NCBI GenBank assembly: GCA_022771695.1
Contig: JALEKJ010000065.1
Location: forward strand, 58,245 to 122,244
DNA: 64,000 nucleotides
Direction of reading: 5' to 3'
From: Roseburia sp.
GTDB taxonomy: Bacteria > Bacillota > Clostridia > Lachnospirales > Lachnospiraceae
Position numbers and translations under genes: made by a program. Position 1 is the first letter of the stretch. Every line of letters begins with the position of its first letter. The notes below the pieces were generated by a model. The model was not told the DNA's origin. It did no database searches and saw only the letters and a list, made by a program, of their open reading frames with translations. Of this stretch, positions 16,244 to 24,741 are shown in pieces.

Positions 16244-16891
16244 ATGAAAAAGGGAATTATATTTGACATGGACGGAACGCTCTGGGATTCCGCAGAGAAC
16301 GTGGCAAAGTCATGGAATCTTGCGATTCAAAAATCCGGAGTGCTTGATAAGACACTCACAACAGCCGATATTCAAGGCGTCATGGGGAAGACGATGGACG
16401 CTATCGCGGATATTCTGTTTTCGGAGCTTGCGAAGGAGACACGCATGCGGCTTTTAGAGGAGTGTTGTGCGATGGAGAATGACTATTTGCGCGAGCACGG
16501 TGGCATGCTTTATAATGGCGTAAAAGAAACACTTTCTGCGTTGCGTGCACGTGATTATCATTTGTCGATTGTCAGCAACTGCCAGGCAGGTTATATTGAA
16601 GCATTTCTTGACTATTATAAGTTATGGGATGCAATCGATGATAAGCAGTGTTATGGGGATAATCTGTTACCTAAGGGCGAAAATATCCGCCTTGTGGCAG
16701 AGCGGAATCACTTGGATGCAGCAGTGTACGTCGGGGACATTCAGGGAGATTATGATGCGAGCTGCCAGGCCGGTGTGGATTTTATTCATGCAGCATACGG
16801 ATTTGGGAAAATCGATTCAGAGGTTCCTGCCATTCATAGCTTTGATGAGCTGGCAGAAATGGATATTGATGCTGTGTACACAAGAAAATAG
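16244..16891 (+). CDS. HAD-superfamily phosphatase, phosphoglycolate-phosphatase-like
   Basis: A 215-residue HAD hydrolase with motif I DMDGTLWDS (residues 7-15), a helical cap, motif II SIVSNC near 112, motif III Lys in LLPKGENI and motif IV YVGDIQGDYDA. The pattern matches the Gph/PGMB-like subgroup; a small phosphate monoester is the likely substrate, but it cannot be named. ATG 16244 is preferred because GAAGGAAAT precedes it and motif I then sits at the usual distance; upstream ATGs at 16217 and 16223 add only a non-conserved tail. It seems to lie in an operon with the M32 and DHH genes. Confidence 0.85.
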   Translation: MKKGIIFDMDGTLWDSAENVAKSWNLAIQKSGVLDKTLTTADIQGVMGKTMDAIADILFSELAKETRMRLLEECCAMENDYLREHGGMLYNGVKETLSALRARDYHLSIVSNCQAGYIEAFLDYYKLWDAIDDKQCYGDNLLPKGENIRLVAERNHLDAAVYVGDIQGDYDASCQAGVDFIHAAYGFGKIDSEVPAIHSFDELAEMDIDAVYTRK

Positions 16892-16916
16892 TGGAAGATA
16901 AAGGTATGGTATCTGT

Positions 16917-17891
16917 ATGACAAAGTTGGACGAATTGTTAAAAGAAATTAATAGAGAGCACGTCTATATTCAGACACACAATTTCCCGGATCCGGATGCA
17001 ATTGCGAGTGCGTATGGATTGCAGTGTCTTTTGAAACATCGGGGAATTTGTTCCACCATTTGCTACAAAGGGAAAATTGACCGTTACAGTACGGAAAAGC
17101 TCCGCGAGATGATGCAGATTGAGTTTTTAAATATTGAGGATTTGGAGGCTGTGCTGACGGAGGAGGATGAGGTCATTCTGGTGGATGCGCAGAAGGGCAA
17201 TTCCAATATTATTAATATGACCGGGGATGAGATTATTTGCATTGACCATCATCCATATAATGATATGTTTCAGTATCGATTTATGGATATCCGCCCGGCA
17301 ATCGGTGCTTGTGCGACCATGATTGCACAGTATTTCTTTGAAAATGACGTGCCGATGGATGAAAAAATTGCGACGGCGCTGACCTACGGTATCCGTATCG
17401 ATACGAACAATCTGGCACGCGGCGTGTCAAAGCTTGATTTTGAGATGATTTACCGCATGTATGATTTGTGTGATTACGAGACCATTCATATGCTTGAGAA
17501 CAGTAATCTCTGCTTTGAGGATCTGGTTGCTTATTCCAAGGCAATCTCAAGTATCGAAGTCTATGACAATATCAGTTTTGCGGATACCGGTGAGGCTTGT
17601 CCGGTCATTGCCAATATTTCTGACTTTATGCTTGCACTGAAGGAGGTTTCTTTTTCTGTGGTTTACTCCAGAAATGAAGGCGGCATCAAGCTCTCGGTGC
17701 GCAGTGAAAAATCATCGCTGGATGCCGGCAAGATTGTGAGTAAGGCTCTTGAGGGAATCGGCAACGGTGGTGGACATGCCGCGATGGCAGGTGGATTTGT
17801 GCCGTTTGAAGGAAGTGAGCAGCAGGCTGTGGTACTATTAGATGAGATAAAAGAGCGGTTTGTTTCGGTAATAGGAGCGAGCAAGGCATGA
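16917..17891 (+). CDS. DHH-family phosphoesterase, NrnA-like
   Basis: A 324-residue DHH/DHHA1 protein. The DHH domain has the metal motifs THNFPDPDAIASA (residues 20-32), VDAQKGNS and IDHHPYND (near 108); the DHHA1 domain ends with GNGGGHAAMAGG (near 281). NrnA-type enzymes degrade nanoRNA (2-4 nt) and dephosphorylate 3'-phosphoadenosine 5'-phosphate in Firmicutes. Some relatives cleave cyclic dinucleotide products such as pGpG, which would fit the nearby EAL protein, but this is only inference. The gene is 12 bases from the next one. Confidence 0.85.
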   Translation: MTKLDELLKEINREHVYIQTHNFPDPDAIASAYGLQCLLKHRGICSTICYKGKIDRYSTEKLREMMQIEFLNIEDLEAVLTEEDEVILVDAQKGNSNIINMTGDEIICIDHHPYNDMFQYRFMDIRPAIGACATMIAQYFFENDVPMDEKIATALTYGIRIDTNNLARGVSKLDFEMIYRMYDLCDYETIHMLENSNLCFEDLVAYSKAISSIEVYDNISFADTGEACPVIANISDFMLALKEVSFSVVYSRNEGGIKLSVRSEKSSLDAGKIVSKALEGIGNGGGHAAMAGGFVPFEGSEQQAVVLLDEIKERFVSVIGASKA

Positions 17892-17903
17892 GAGGGACAC
17901 AGT

Positions 17904-18530
17904 ATGTTACTAAAAAAGGATGAAGCGCCGGAAGTGGATTATCTTGAAAATTGGCCAGAACATTATTATGAGATTGAAGATGTGGTCAAAAAGAGAGTGT
18001 ATCTGAAAAAGGCATTGGAACAGGGGCTTGATTCGGAGCACGATGCATATCGGATGAAGCTTTTGGAGAGACGCTATTTTACGATTGACAAATCCGGGAC
18101 GGCGGATGCATTTATGCATGCCTGGATGATGATGAAAGCGACTACCGCGCAGAGTGTATCTTTTTTTCAAAAAAAGCATCTGCAGAGAGAGTGGAAAAAT
18201 TGCTTAAAGGAGTTATGCCTGATTGAATATATACCTGAAAGCGATGCGGAAAAAGAAGTGCTCATTGATGAATGGACCGACTTTGCGAGGAGCTTTTTGA
18301 TTTCCTGTACCGGCAGCAGAGGCTATCGGTCCACGCTTTTCGGTATTTTGCCTATGAAGGATGATTCGGTTGCCATGAAGATTGCGGAGGAAATACAGCT
18401 TGTCACGCGTACATTCCCGGAGAAGCTGGGAATGGAGGCAGAGATGGAACCGTTTAGGGAAATTCTTGTGGATACCTATCTGCAGATGATTTCCAATGGG
18501 GAAGTCTACTGGGCGGAAGTAAACTCTTGA
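17904..18530 (+). CDS. Conserved-looking protein of unknown function
   Basis: 208 residues, soluble, mostly helical and acidic, with no signal peptide or membrane segment. I do not recognise a catalytic motif. Segments that look structured are ENWPEHYYEIEDVVKKRVY at the N-terminus, MHAWMMMK near residue 70 and RGYRSTLFGILPMKDD near 142. It follows the DHH gene after 12 bases with GAGGG upstream and is likely its operon partner. The ileS promoter begins inside its last codons (TTGACA overlaps the stop). Proteins like this in Lachnospiraceae usually carry only a DUF label. Confidence 0.6.
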   Translation: MLLKKDEAPEVDYLENWPEHYYEIEDVVKKRVYLKKALEQGLDSEHDAYRMKLLERRYFTIDKSGTADAFMHAWMMMKATTAQSVSFFQKKHLQREWKNCLKELCLIEYIPESDAEKEVLIDEWTDFARSFLISCTGSRGYRSTLFGILPMKDDSVAMKIAEEIQLVTRTFPEKLGMEAEMEPFREILVDTYLQMISNGEVYWAEVNS

Positions 18531-18555
18531 CAAGGGAAAAATATGACTATATACT
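18527..18555 (+). promoter_or_regulatory. Promoter of the T-box-ileS transcript
   Basis: TTGACA at 18527-18532 and TATACT at 18550-18555 with a 17-base spacer. The -35 box overlaps the stop codon of the preceding gene. It lies about 15 bases before the start of the T-box fold. Confidence 0.75.
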
Positions 18556-18569
18556 TATTCGTAGTTTGA

Positions 18570-18873
18570 AAAAGACGATGACGAAGACAGTACTTCACAG
18601 AGGAACGTGACAGAGAGCCGGGGTAGGTGGAAGCCGGTACCAGTATTCTATGAAGGAAGATCACTTCCAAGTTGCAGTCTGAAATGCTGATGCAAAGAGA
18701 AGCTTTGCTATGTAGAGTAGGCACTGACGTTTTTCCTACGTTACAGGGAACGGGTATCCAAATTTTGGTTGGTTCGGAACTTTCGATTTGAAGTAACCGG
18801 ATTTGCGTACATTGTAATTAGGTGGTTAACGATAGAAGGCTCTCGTCCTATTTACAGGATGAAGAGCCTTTTT
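18570..18873 (+). promoter_or_regulatory. T-box riboswitch controlling ileS
   Basis: A tRNA-sensing leader. Stem I opens with AAAGACGATGACGAAGACAG, includes the AGAGAGCCGGGG and AGGTGGAAGC elements, and has a candidate specifier ATC (18660-18662, followed by A) for tRNA-Ile, matching the downstream gene. The T-box sequence AGGTGGTTAACG is at 18820-18831, a variant of AGGGTGGTACCGCG that keeps the TGGT. The terminator at 18836-18873 pairs AAGGCTCT with AGAGCCTT and GTCCT with AGGAT, followed by T residues. Uncharged tRNA-Ile should favour antitermination. Confidence 0.9.
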
Positions 18874-18880
18874 GCACGTT

Positions 18881-19012
18881 GGCAATGAGCCGTGCGGATG
18901 CATGAATGAAGCAAATCGACTGTTTACAGGCGAATTTGTTTCATTATGCAGACATAGGGCGAAGCCCGTGAACGAGAGAGCGAAGCTCTCGAGTGTGCAC
19001 GGTAAGATTGCC
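18881..19012. repeat. Cloverleaf-like palindromic element between T-box and ileS
   Basis: Outer arms GGCAAT-GAG-CCGTGC (18881-18895) and GCACGG-TAAG-ATTGCC (18997-19012) pair. Inside are a long imperfect arm pair (18899-18920 with 18930-18950, both starting or ending TGCAT/ATGCA), GGGC-GAA-GCCC (18957-18966) and CGAGAG/CTCTCG (18973-18991). Every part is in a stem. It ends about 10 bases before the ileS ribosome binding site. It could be a REP-like element or part of the ileS leader. Confidence 0.65.
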
Positions 19013-19037
19013 CAAAAATTAATTTTGGAGGTTAGTG

Positions 19038-22000
19038 ATGTATAACAAAGTAGACACGAACTTAAATTTCGTGGACAGAGAGAAACAGGTAGAAAAATTC
19101 TGGGAAGAAAATGATATCTTCCGCAAGAGTATGGAGAACCGCAAGGAGGGTGAGACCTATACTTTTTATGACGGACCGCCAACCGCAAACGGAAAACCGC
19201 ATATCGGACACGTATTGACACGTGTTATCAAGGATATGATTCCGAGATACCAGACAATGAAGGGCAAGTATGTGCCTCGTAAAGCAGGTTGGGATACCCA
19301 TGGATTGCCGGTAGAGCTTGAGGTAGAGAAGCTCTTAGGCTTAAACGGAAAAGAGCAGATTGAGGAATATGGTATGGAGCCTTTCATTAAAAAATGTAAG
19401 GAATCCGTATGGAAATACAAGGGCATGTGGGAGGATTTCTCCGGTACTGTTGGTTTCTGGGTGGATATGGAGAATCCATACGTTACCTATGATGATAATT
19501 TCATCGAGTCCGAGTGGTGGGCATTGAAGCAGATTTGGGATAAGAAGCTTTTGTACAAAGGCTTTAAGATTGTACCGTACTGTCCGCGTTGCGGAACACC
19601 GCTTTCTGCGCAGGAGGTTGCTCAGGGTTATAAGACCGTCAAGGAACGTTCCGCAGTCGTACGTTTCAAGGTGGTAGGAGAGGATGCGTATTTCCTTGCA
19701 TGGACCACAACACCATGGACGCTTCCGTCGAATGTGGCACTCTGTGTAAACCCGGATGAGACCTACTGCAAGGTAAAAGCAGCAGACGGATATACCTATT
19801 ATATGGCAGAGGCTCTGCTTGAGAAAGTGCTTGGAAAACTGGGCAATGAAGAAGAGGGCGTCAAAGCATACGAAGTATTGGAGACCTATGTCGGAAAAGA
19901 CTTAGAGTACAAGGAATATGAGCCGTTGTTTGCGTGTGCCGGAGAGGCCGCAGCAAAGCAGCATAAAAAAGGACATTTTGTAACCTGCGACAACTACGTT
20001 ACGATGTCTGACGGTACCGGTATCGTCCATATCGCACCGGCATTTGGTGAAGACGATGCGCAGGTAGGACGCAAATATGACCTTCCGTTTGTACAGTTTG
20101 TAGACGGCAAGGGTGAGCTGACAAAGGAGACCCCATACGCAGGACTGTTTGTAAAGAAGGCAGACCCGGAAGTCTTGAAAGATTTGGATGCAGAGGGCAA
20201 ATTGTTTGATGCACCGAAGTTTGAGCACGATTATCCGCATTGTTGGAGATGTAACACACCGCTAATTTACTATGCAAGAGAGTCCTGGTTTATCAAGATG
20301 ACAGAGGTGAAGGATGATCTTATCCGCAATAACAATACCGTAAACTGGATTCCGGAATCTATCGGAAAAGGTCGTTTCGGTGATTGGCTTGAGAACATTC
20401 AGGACTGGGGTATTTCACGTAACCGTTATTGGGGAACACCGCTTAATATCTGGGAATGTGAAGACTGTGGTCATCAGGAGTCCATCGGAAGCCGTGCAGA
20501 ATTGGCAGAGAAGAGCGGTAATCCGGAAGCTGCCAAGATTGAGTTGCATCGTCCGTACATTGACGAGGTGACCTTTACCTGCCCGGATTGCGGCAAGACG
20601 ATGAGACGTGTGCCGGAGGTTATCGACTGCTGGTTTGATTCCGGCGCGATGCCGTTTGCACAGCATCATTATCCGTTTGAGAATAAGGAAGTGTTTGAGC
20701 AACAGTTCCCTGCAAAATTTATTTCTGAGGGTGTTGACCAGACACGTGGATGGTTCTATTCCCTGATGGCAGAGTCTACATTATTATTTAATAAGGCGCC
20801 TTACGAGAATGTCATTGTTCTTGGACATGTACAGGACGAGAATGGTCAGAAAATGAGCAAGTCCAAGGGAAATGTTGTAGATCCGTTCGAGGCGTTGGAG
20901 CAGTACGGTGCAGATGCCATCCGTTGGTACTTCTATATCAACAGTGCGCCATGGCTGCCAAATCGTTTCCATGGCAAGGCTGTGCAGGAGGGACAGCGTA
21001 AATTCATGGGTACGCTGTGGAATACCTACGCATTCTTTGTCCTTTATGCGAATATTGATGAGTTTGATGCGACAAAATATACGTTAGATTACGAGAAGCT
21101 TTCCGTTATGGATAAGTGGCTGCTGTCAAAACTCAATACCGTCATCAAAGAGGTGGATGACAATCTTGGCAATTATCGTATCCCGGAGGCTGCAAGAGCG
21201 TTGGATGACTTCGTGGACGACATGAGTAACTGGTATGTCAGAAGAAGCCGTGAGCGTTTCTGGGCAAAGGGTATGGAACAGGATAAGATAAATGCTTACA
21301 TGACACTTTACACAGCACTTGTTACCATCTGTAAGTGCGCTGCGCCGATGATTCCGTTCATGACCGAGGATATCTACCGTAATCTGGTATGCTCAATCGA
21401 TAAGACTGCTCCGGAAAGCATCCATCTGTGCGACTTCCCGGTTGCAAACGAGGCATATATCGATGCTGAGTTAGAGAAAAATATGGATGAGGTTTTAAAA
21501 ATTGTTGTTATGGGTCGTGCATGCCGTAATACTGCAAACATCAAGAACCGCCAGCCAATCGGAAATATGTTTGTGAAGGCTCCGTTTGCATTACCGGAGT
21601 TCTTTACAGAGATTATCGAGGATGAGTTAAATGTCAAGAAGGTGAACTTCACAGAGGACGTGAGTGCATACACCAGCTATACATTTAAACCGCAGCTTCG
21701 CACGGTAGGACCGAAGTATGGTAAATTCTTAGGTCAGATTCAGAAAGCATTGGCAGAGCTTGACGGAAATGCTGCTATGGCAGAGCTGAAAGCAAACGGT
21801 GTACTTGCGTTACCATCCGTAAGTGAGGAAGTAAAACTTGCAGAGGAAGATTTACTGATTACCATGACACAGATGGAAGGTTATGTGACAGAGGGTGACA
21901 ATACCGTGACTGTCGTATTGGATACAAACCTGACACCGGAGCTTGTTGAAGAAGGCTTTGTACGCGAGCTGACAAGCAAGATTCAGACCATGCGTAAGGA

Positions 22001-22214
22001 AGCCGGATTCGAGGTTATGGACCAGATAACAATTTATTATGACGCAAATGAAAAAGTAGCTAGTATTTTCCATAAATATGGTGATATAATTAGGAAAGAA
22101 GTACTAGCAGTTGCGGTTGAAGAAACTATGTCTGATGCAACAGACGCATATCAGAAGGAGTGGAATATCAACGGCGAGCGTGTCCTTCTAGGAGTAAAAA
22201 AAGGAGGAAACTAG
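19038..22214 (+). CDS. ileS: Isoleucyl-tRNA synthetase
   Basis: Charges tRNA-Ile. A 1058-residue class I synthetase with HIGH at residues 55-58 (PHIGHVL), KMSKS near 605 (GQKMSKSKGN), the CP1 editing region with TTPWTLPSNVAL, and Cys pairs for zinc (CPRCG, CEDCG, CPDCG). The length and blocks such as GWDTHGLPVELEVEK and DQTRGWFYSL look like the IleRS2 (eukaryotic-like) type rather than the 920-residue bacterial IleRS1; IleRS2 is known to be naturally less sensitive to mupirocin. The start is taken at ATG 19038; the GTG just before is also in frame. Expression is under the T-box. glgP follows directly. Confidence 0.96.
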   Translation: MYNKVDTNLNFVDREKQVEKFWEENDIFRKSMENRKEGETYTFYDGPPTANGKPHIGHVLTRVIKDMIPRYQTMKGKYVPRKAGWDTHGLPVELEVEKLLGLNGKEQIEEYGMEPFIKKCKESVWKYKGMWEDFSGTVGFWVDMENPYVTYDDNFIESEWWALKQIWDKKLLYKGFKIVPYCPRCGTPLSAQEVAQGYKTVKERSAVVRFKVVGEDAYFLAWTTTPWTLPSNVALCVNPDETYCKVKAADGYTYYMAEALLEKVLGKLGNEEEGVKAYEVLETYVGKDLEYKEYEPLFACAGEAAAKQHKKGHFVTCDNYVTMSDGTGIVHIAPAFGEDDAQVGRKYDLPFVQFVDGKGELTKETPYAGLFVKKADPEVLKDLDAEGKLFDAPKFEHDYPHCWRCNTPLIYYARESWFIKMTEVKDDLIRNNNTVNWIPESIGKGRFGDWLENIQDWGISRNRYWGTPLNIWECEDCGHQESIGSRAELAEKSGNPEAAKIELHRPYIDEVTFTCPDCGKTMRRVPEVIDCWFDSGAMPFAQHHYPFENKEVFEQQFPAKFISEGVDQTRGWFYSLMAESTLLFNKAPYENVIVLGHVQDENGQKMSKSKGNVVDPFEALEQYGADAIRWYFYINSAPWLPNRFHGKAVQEGQRKFMGTLWNTYAFFVLYANIDEFDATKYTLDYEKLSVMDKWLLSKLNTVIKEVDDNLGNYRIPEAARALDDFVDDMSNWYVRRSRERFWAKGMEQDKINAYMTLYTALVTICKCAAPMIPFMTEDIYRNLVCSIDKTAPESIHLCDFPVANEAYIDAELEKNMDEVLKIVVMGRACRNTANIKNRQPIGNMFVKAPFALPEFFTEIIEDELNVKKVNFTEDVSAYTSYTFKPQLRTVGPKYGKFLGQIQKALAELDGNAAMAELKANGVLALPSVSEEVKLAEEDLLITMTQMEGYVTEGDNTVTVVLDTNLTPELVEEGFVRELTSKIQTMRKEAGFEVMDQITIYYDANEKVASIFHKYGDIIRKEVLAVAVEETMSDATDAYQKEWNINGERVLLGVKKGGN

Positions 22215-24674
22215 ATGAGGTTTAATTTCTTTGACAAAAAGGCGTTCATTCAGAATGTAAGAGACAATGTCAAGAATTTGTATAGAAAGACTCTGGAAGA
22301 GGCGAGCCAGCAGGAAATTTTTCAGGCTGTTTCTTATACGGTAAAGGACGAGATTATCGATAAATGGCTGTCAACACAGCAGACATACGATAAAGAGGAC
22401 CCGAAAATTGTATATTACATGTCCATGGAATTTTTGATGGGACGTGCGCTGGGAAATAATTTAATTAATTTGAAGTCTTATAAAGAAGTAAAAGAGGCAT
22501 TAGAAGAAATCGGATTGAACTTAGATGCGATTGAGGACCAAGAACCGGACCCGGCGCTCGGTAACGGTGGTTTGGGTCGTTTGGCAGCATGCTTTATGGA
22601 ATCGTTGGCGACATTGGGATACGCAGCTTACGGCTGCGGTATCCGATATCGCTATGGTATGTTCAAACAGAAGATTCAGGATGGATTTCAGGTGGAGGTG
22701 CCGGACAACTGGCTGAAAAACGGTTATCCGTTTGAACTTCGCAGACCGGAGTATGCTTATGAGGTAAAATTTGGCGGTTATGTTCGCACGGAGTGTACCT
22801 CAGACGGCAAGACGCGTTTTGTGCAGGAGGGATATCAGTCTGTCATTGCGGTTCCTTATGATATGCCAATCGTCGGTTATGGCAATAACGTCGTAAATAC
22901 GCTGATGATATGGGATGCTGAGGCAAAAGAATGTTTTGAACTGGATTCGTTTGATAAAGGTGATTACAAAAAAGCTGTGGAGCAGCAGAATCTTGCCAGA
23001 AACTTAGTAGAGGTTTTATATCCGAATGACAACCATACTGCAGGAAAAGAGCTTCGTTTAAAACAGCAATACTTTTTCGTATCTGCAAGTGTACAGCGTG
23101 CCTTAGATCGTTATAAGAAGCGCCATGATGACATTCACAAGCTGCCGGAGAAGGTGACATTCCAGTTGAATGATACGCATCCGACGGTCGCAGTGGCAGA
23201 ACTTATGAGAATTTTGCTTGATGAGGAAGGCTTAGGCTGGGATGAGGCATGGGAGATTACCACAAAAACCTGTGCGTACACGAATCATACCATTATGGCA
23301 GAAGCACTTGAAAAATGGCCTATTGAAATCTTTTCCCGTTTGCTTCCGCGTGTATATCAAATTATTGAAGAAATTAACAGGCGCTTTATCTTGCAGATTC
23401 AATCACGTTTTCCTGGAGATCAGGGCAGGGTGGCACGGATGGCAATCATCTATGACGGACAGGTTAAGATGGCACATCTGGCGATTGCGGCCGGGTATTC
23501 AGTCAATGGCGTGGCAAGACTTCATACAGAGATACTGAAAAATGAACAGCTCCATGACTTCTACGAGATGTTCCCGGAGAAGTTTAATAATAAGACAAAC
23601 GGCATCACACAGCGTAGATTCCTGATGCATGGGAATCCGCTTTTGGCAGATTGGGTGACAAACCATATCGGAAATGATTGGATTACCAACCTTTCGCATA
23701 TTGAAAAGCTGGCAATTTACGCAGACGATAAGAAAGCACAGCAGGAATTTATGAATATCAAGTACCGCAATAAGGTACGTCTGGCAGAGTATATCAAGGA
23801 GCACAATGGTATTGAGGTAGACCCGCGCTCTATCTTTGATGTGCAGGTAAAACGTCTTCATGAATATAAGAGACAGTTGCTTAATATCCTGCATGTGATG
23901 TATCTGTACAATCAGATAAAGGATCATCCGGAGATGGATTTCTACCCAAGAACCTTTATCTTTGGTGCAAAAGCGGCAGCAGGATACAAAAATGCGAAAC
24001 TGACAATTAAGCTTATCAACAGTGTGGCAGATGTCATTAACAATGACAGCAGTATTGGCGGAAAGCTGAGGGTTGTGTTTATTGAGGATTATCGCGTATC
24101 GAATGCAGAGTGGATTTTTGCAGCCGCGGATGTAAGCGAGCAGATTTCTACTGCGAGCAAGGAGGCATCCGGAACCGGTAACATGAAGTTCATGTTAAAC
24201 GGAGCGATTACACTCGGTACGATGGACGGGGCGAACATAGAGATGGCAGAAGAAGTCGGCATGGACAATATCTTTATCTTTGGTATGAGTTCCGATGAGG
24301 TCATCGCGCATGAGCGCAACCGTGATTACAATCCAATGGAAATCTACAACAATGACTCCGATATTCGTCGTGTGCTGACACAACTGGTGGATGGAACCTA
24401 TGCACCGAATGACCGTGAGTTGTTCCGTACTTTATACAACTCATTGCTCAACACACAGTGCACGCAGTATGCGGACACATATTTTATTTTAAAGGATTTT
24501 CGTTCTTATGCAGAAGCGCAGAAACGTGTGGAAGCGTATTACAGAGACGAGGCGGCGTGGGCAAAGAGCGCTATCTTAAATGTGGCGCATAGCGGTAAGT
24601 TCTCATCTGACCGCACAATTCAGGAGTACGTGGATGATATCTGGCATTTGAATAGAATCACTGTAAAAGGTTAA
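22215..24674 (+). CDS. glgP: Glycogen/alpha-glucan phosphorylase
   Basis: Releases glucose 1-phosphate from alpha-1,4-glucans. The 819-residue length is usual for GT35 phosphorylases. Visible blocks: VYYMSMEFLMGRALGNN near residue 75, DPALGNGGLGRLAACF near 117, FQLNDTHPTVAVAELMR near 315, VKRLHEYKRQLLN near 545 and EASGTGNMKFMLNGAI near 655, whose Lys binds PLP. The start follows the ileS stop without a gap, with GGAGG inside the ileS end, so it is part of the same transcript. A strong terminator shared with the convergent kinase gene follows. Confidence 0.97.
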   Translation: MRFNFFDKKAFIQNVRDNVKNLYRKTLEEASQQEIFQAVSYTVKDEIIDKWLSTQQTYDKEDPKIVYYMSMEFLMGRALGNNLINLKSYKEVKEALEEIGLNLDAIEDQEPDPALGNGGLGRLAACFMESLATLGYAAYGCGIRYRYGMFKQKIQDGFQVEVPDNWLKNGYPFELRRPEYAYEVKFGGYVRTECTSDGKTRFVQEGYQSVIAVPYDMPIVGYGNNVVNTLMIWDAEAKECFELDSFDKGDYKKAVEQQNLARNLVEVLYPNDNHTAGKELRLKQQYFFVSASVQRALDRYKKRHDDIHKLPEKVTFQLNDTHPTVAVAELMRILLDEEGLGWDEAWEITTKTCAYTNHTIMAEALEKWPIEIFSRLLPRVYQIIEEINRRFILQIQSRFPGDQGRVARMAIIYDGQVKMAHLAIAAGYSVNGVARLHTEILKNEQLHDFYEMFPEKFNNKTNGITQRRFLMHGNPLLADWVTNHIGNDWITNLSHIEKLAIYADDKKAQQEFMNIKYRNKVRLAEYIKEHNGIEVDPRSIFDVQVKRLHEYKRQLLNILHVMYLYNQIKDHPEMDFYPRTFIFGAKAAAGYKNAKLTIKLINSVADVINNDSSIGGKLRVVFIEDYRVSNAEWIFAAADVSEQISTASKEASGTGNMKFMLNGAITLGTMDGANIEMAEEVGMDNIFIFGMSSDEVIAHERNRDYNPMEIYNNDSDIRRVLTQLVDGTYAPNDRELFRTLYNSLLNTQCTQYADTYFILKDFRSYAEAQKRVEAYYRDEAAWAKSAILNVAHSGKFSSDRTIQEYVDDIWHLNRITVKG

Positions 24675-24680
24675 AAAATA

Positions 24681-24737
24681 TTCCGGAGAGTTATAAATTT
24701 CTTATAAAAAAATTATGACTCTCCGGAAATTTTTTTG
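24681..24737. terminator. Bidirectional terminator between glgP and the minus-strand kinase
   Basis: TTCCGGAGAGT and ACTCTCCGGAA form an 11-bp stem with an AT-rich loop; a run of seven T follows on the + strand, and A residues precede it for the other direction. Confidence 0.88.
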
Positions 24738-24741
24738 CCTT

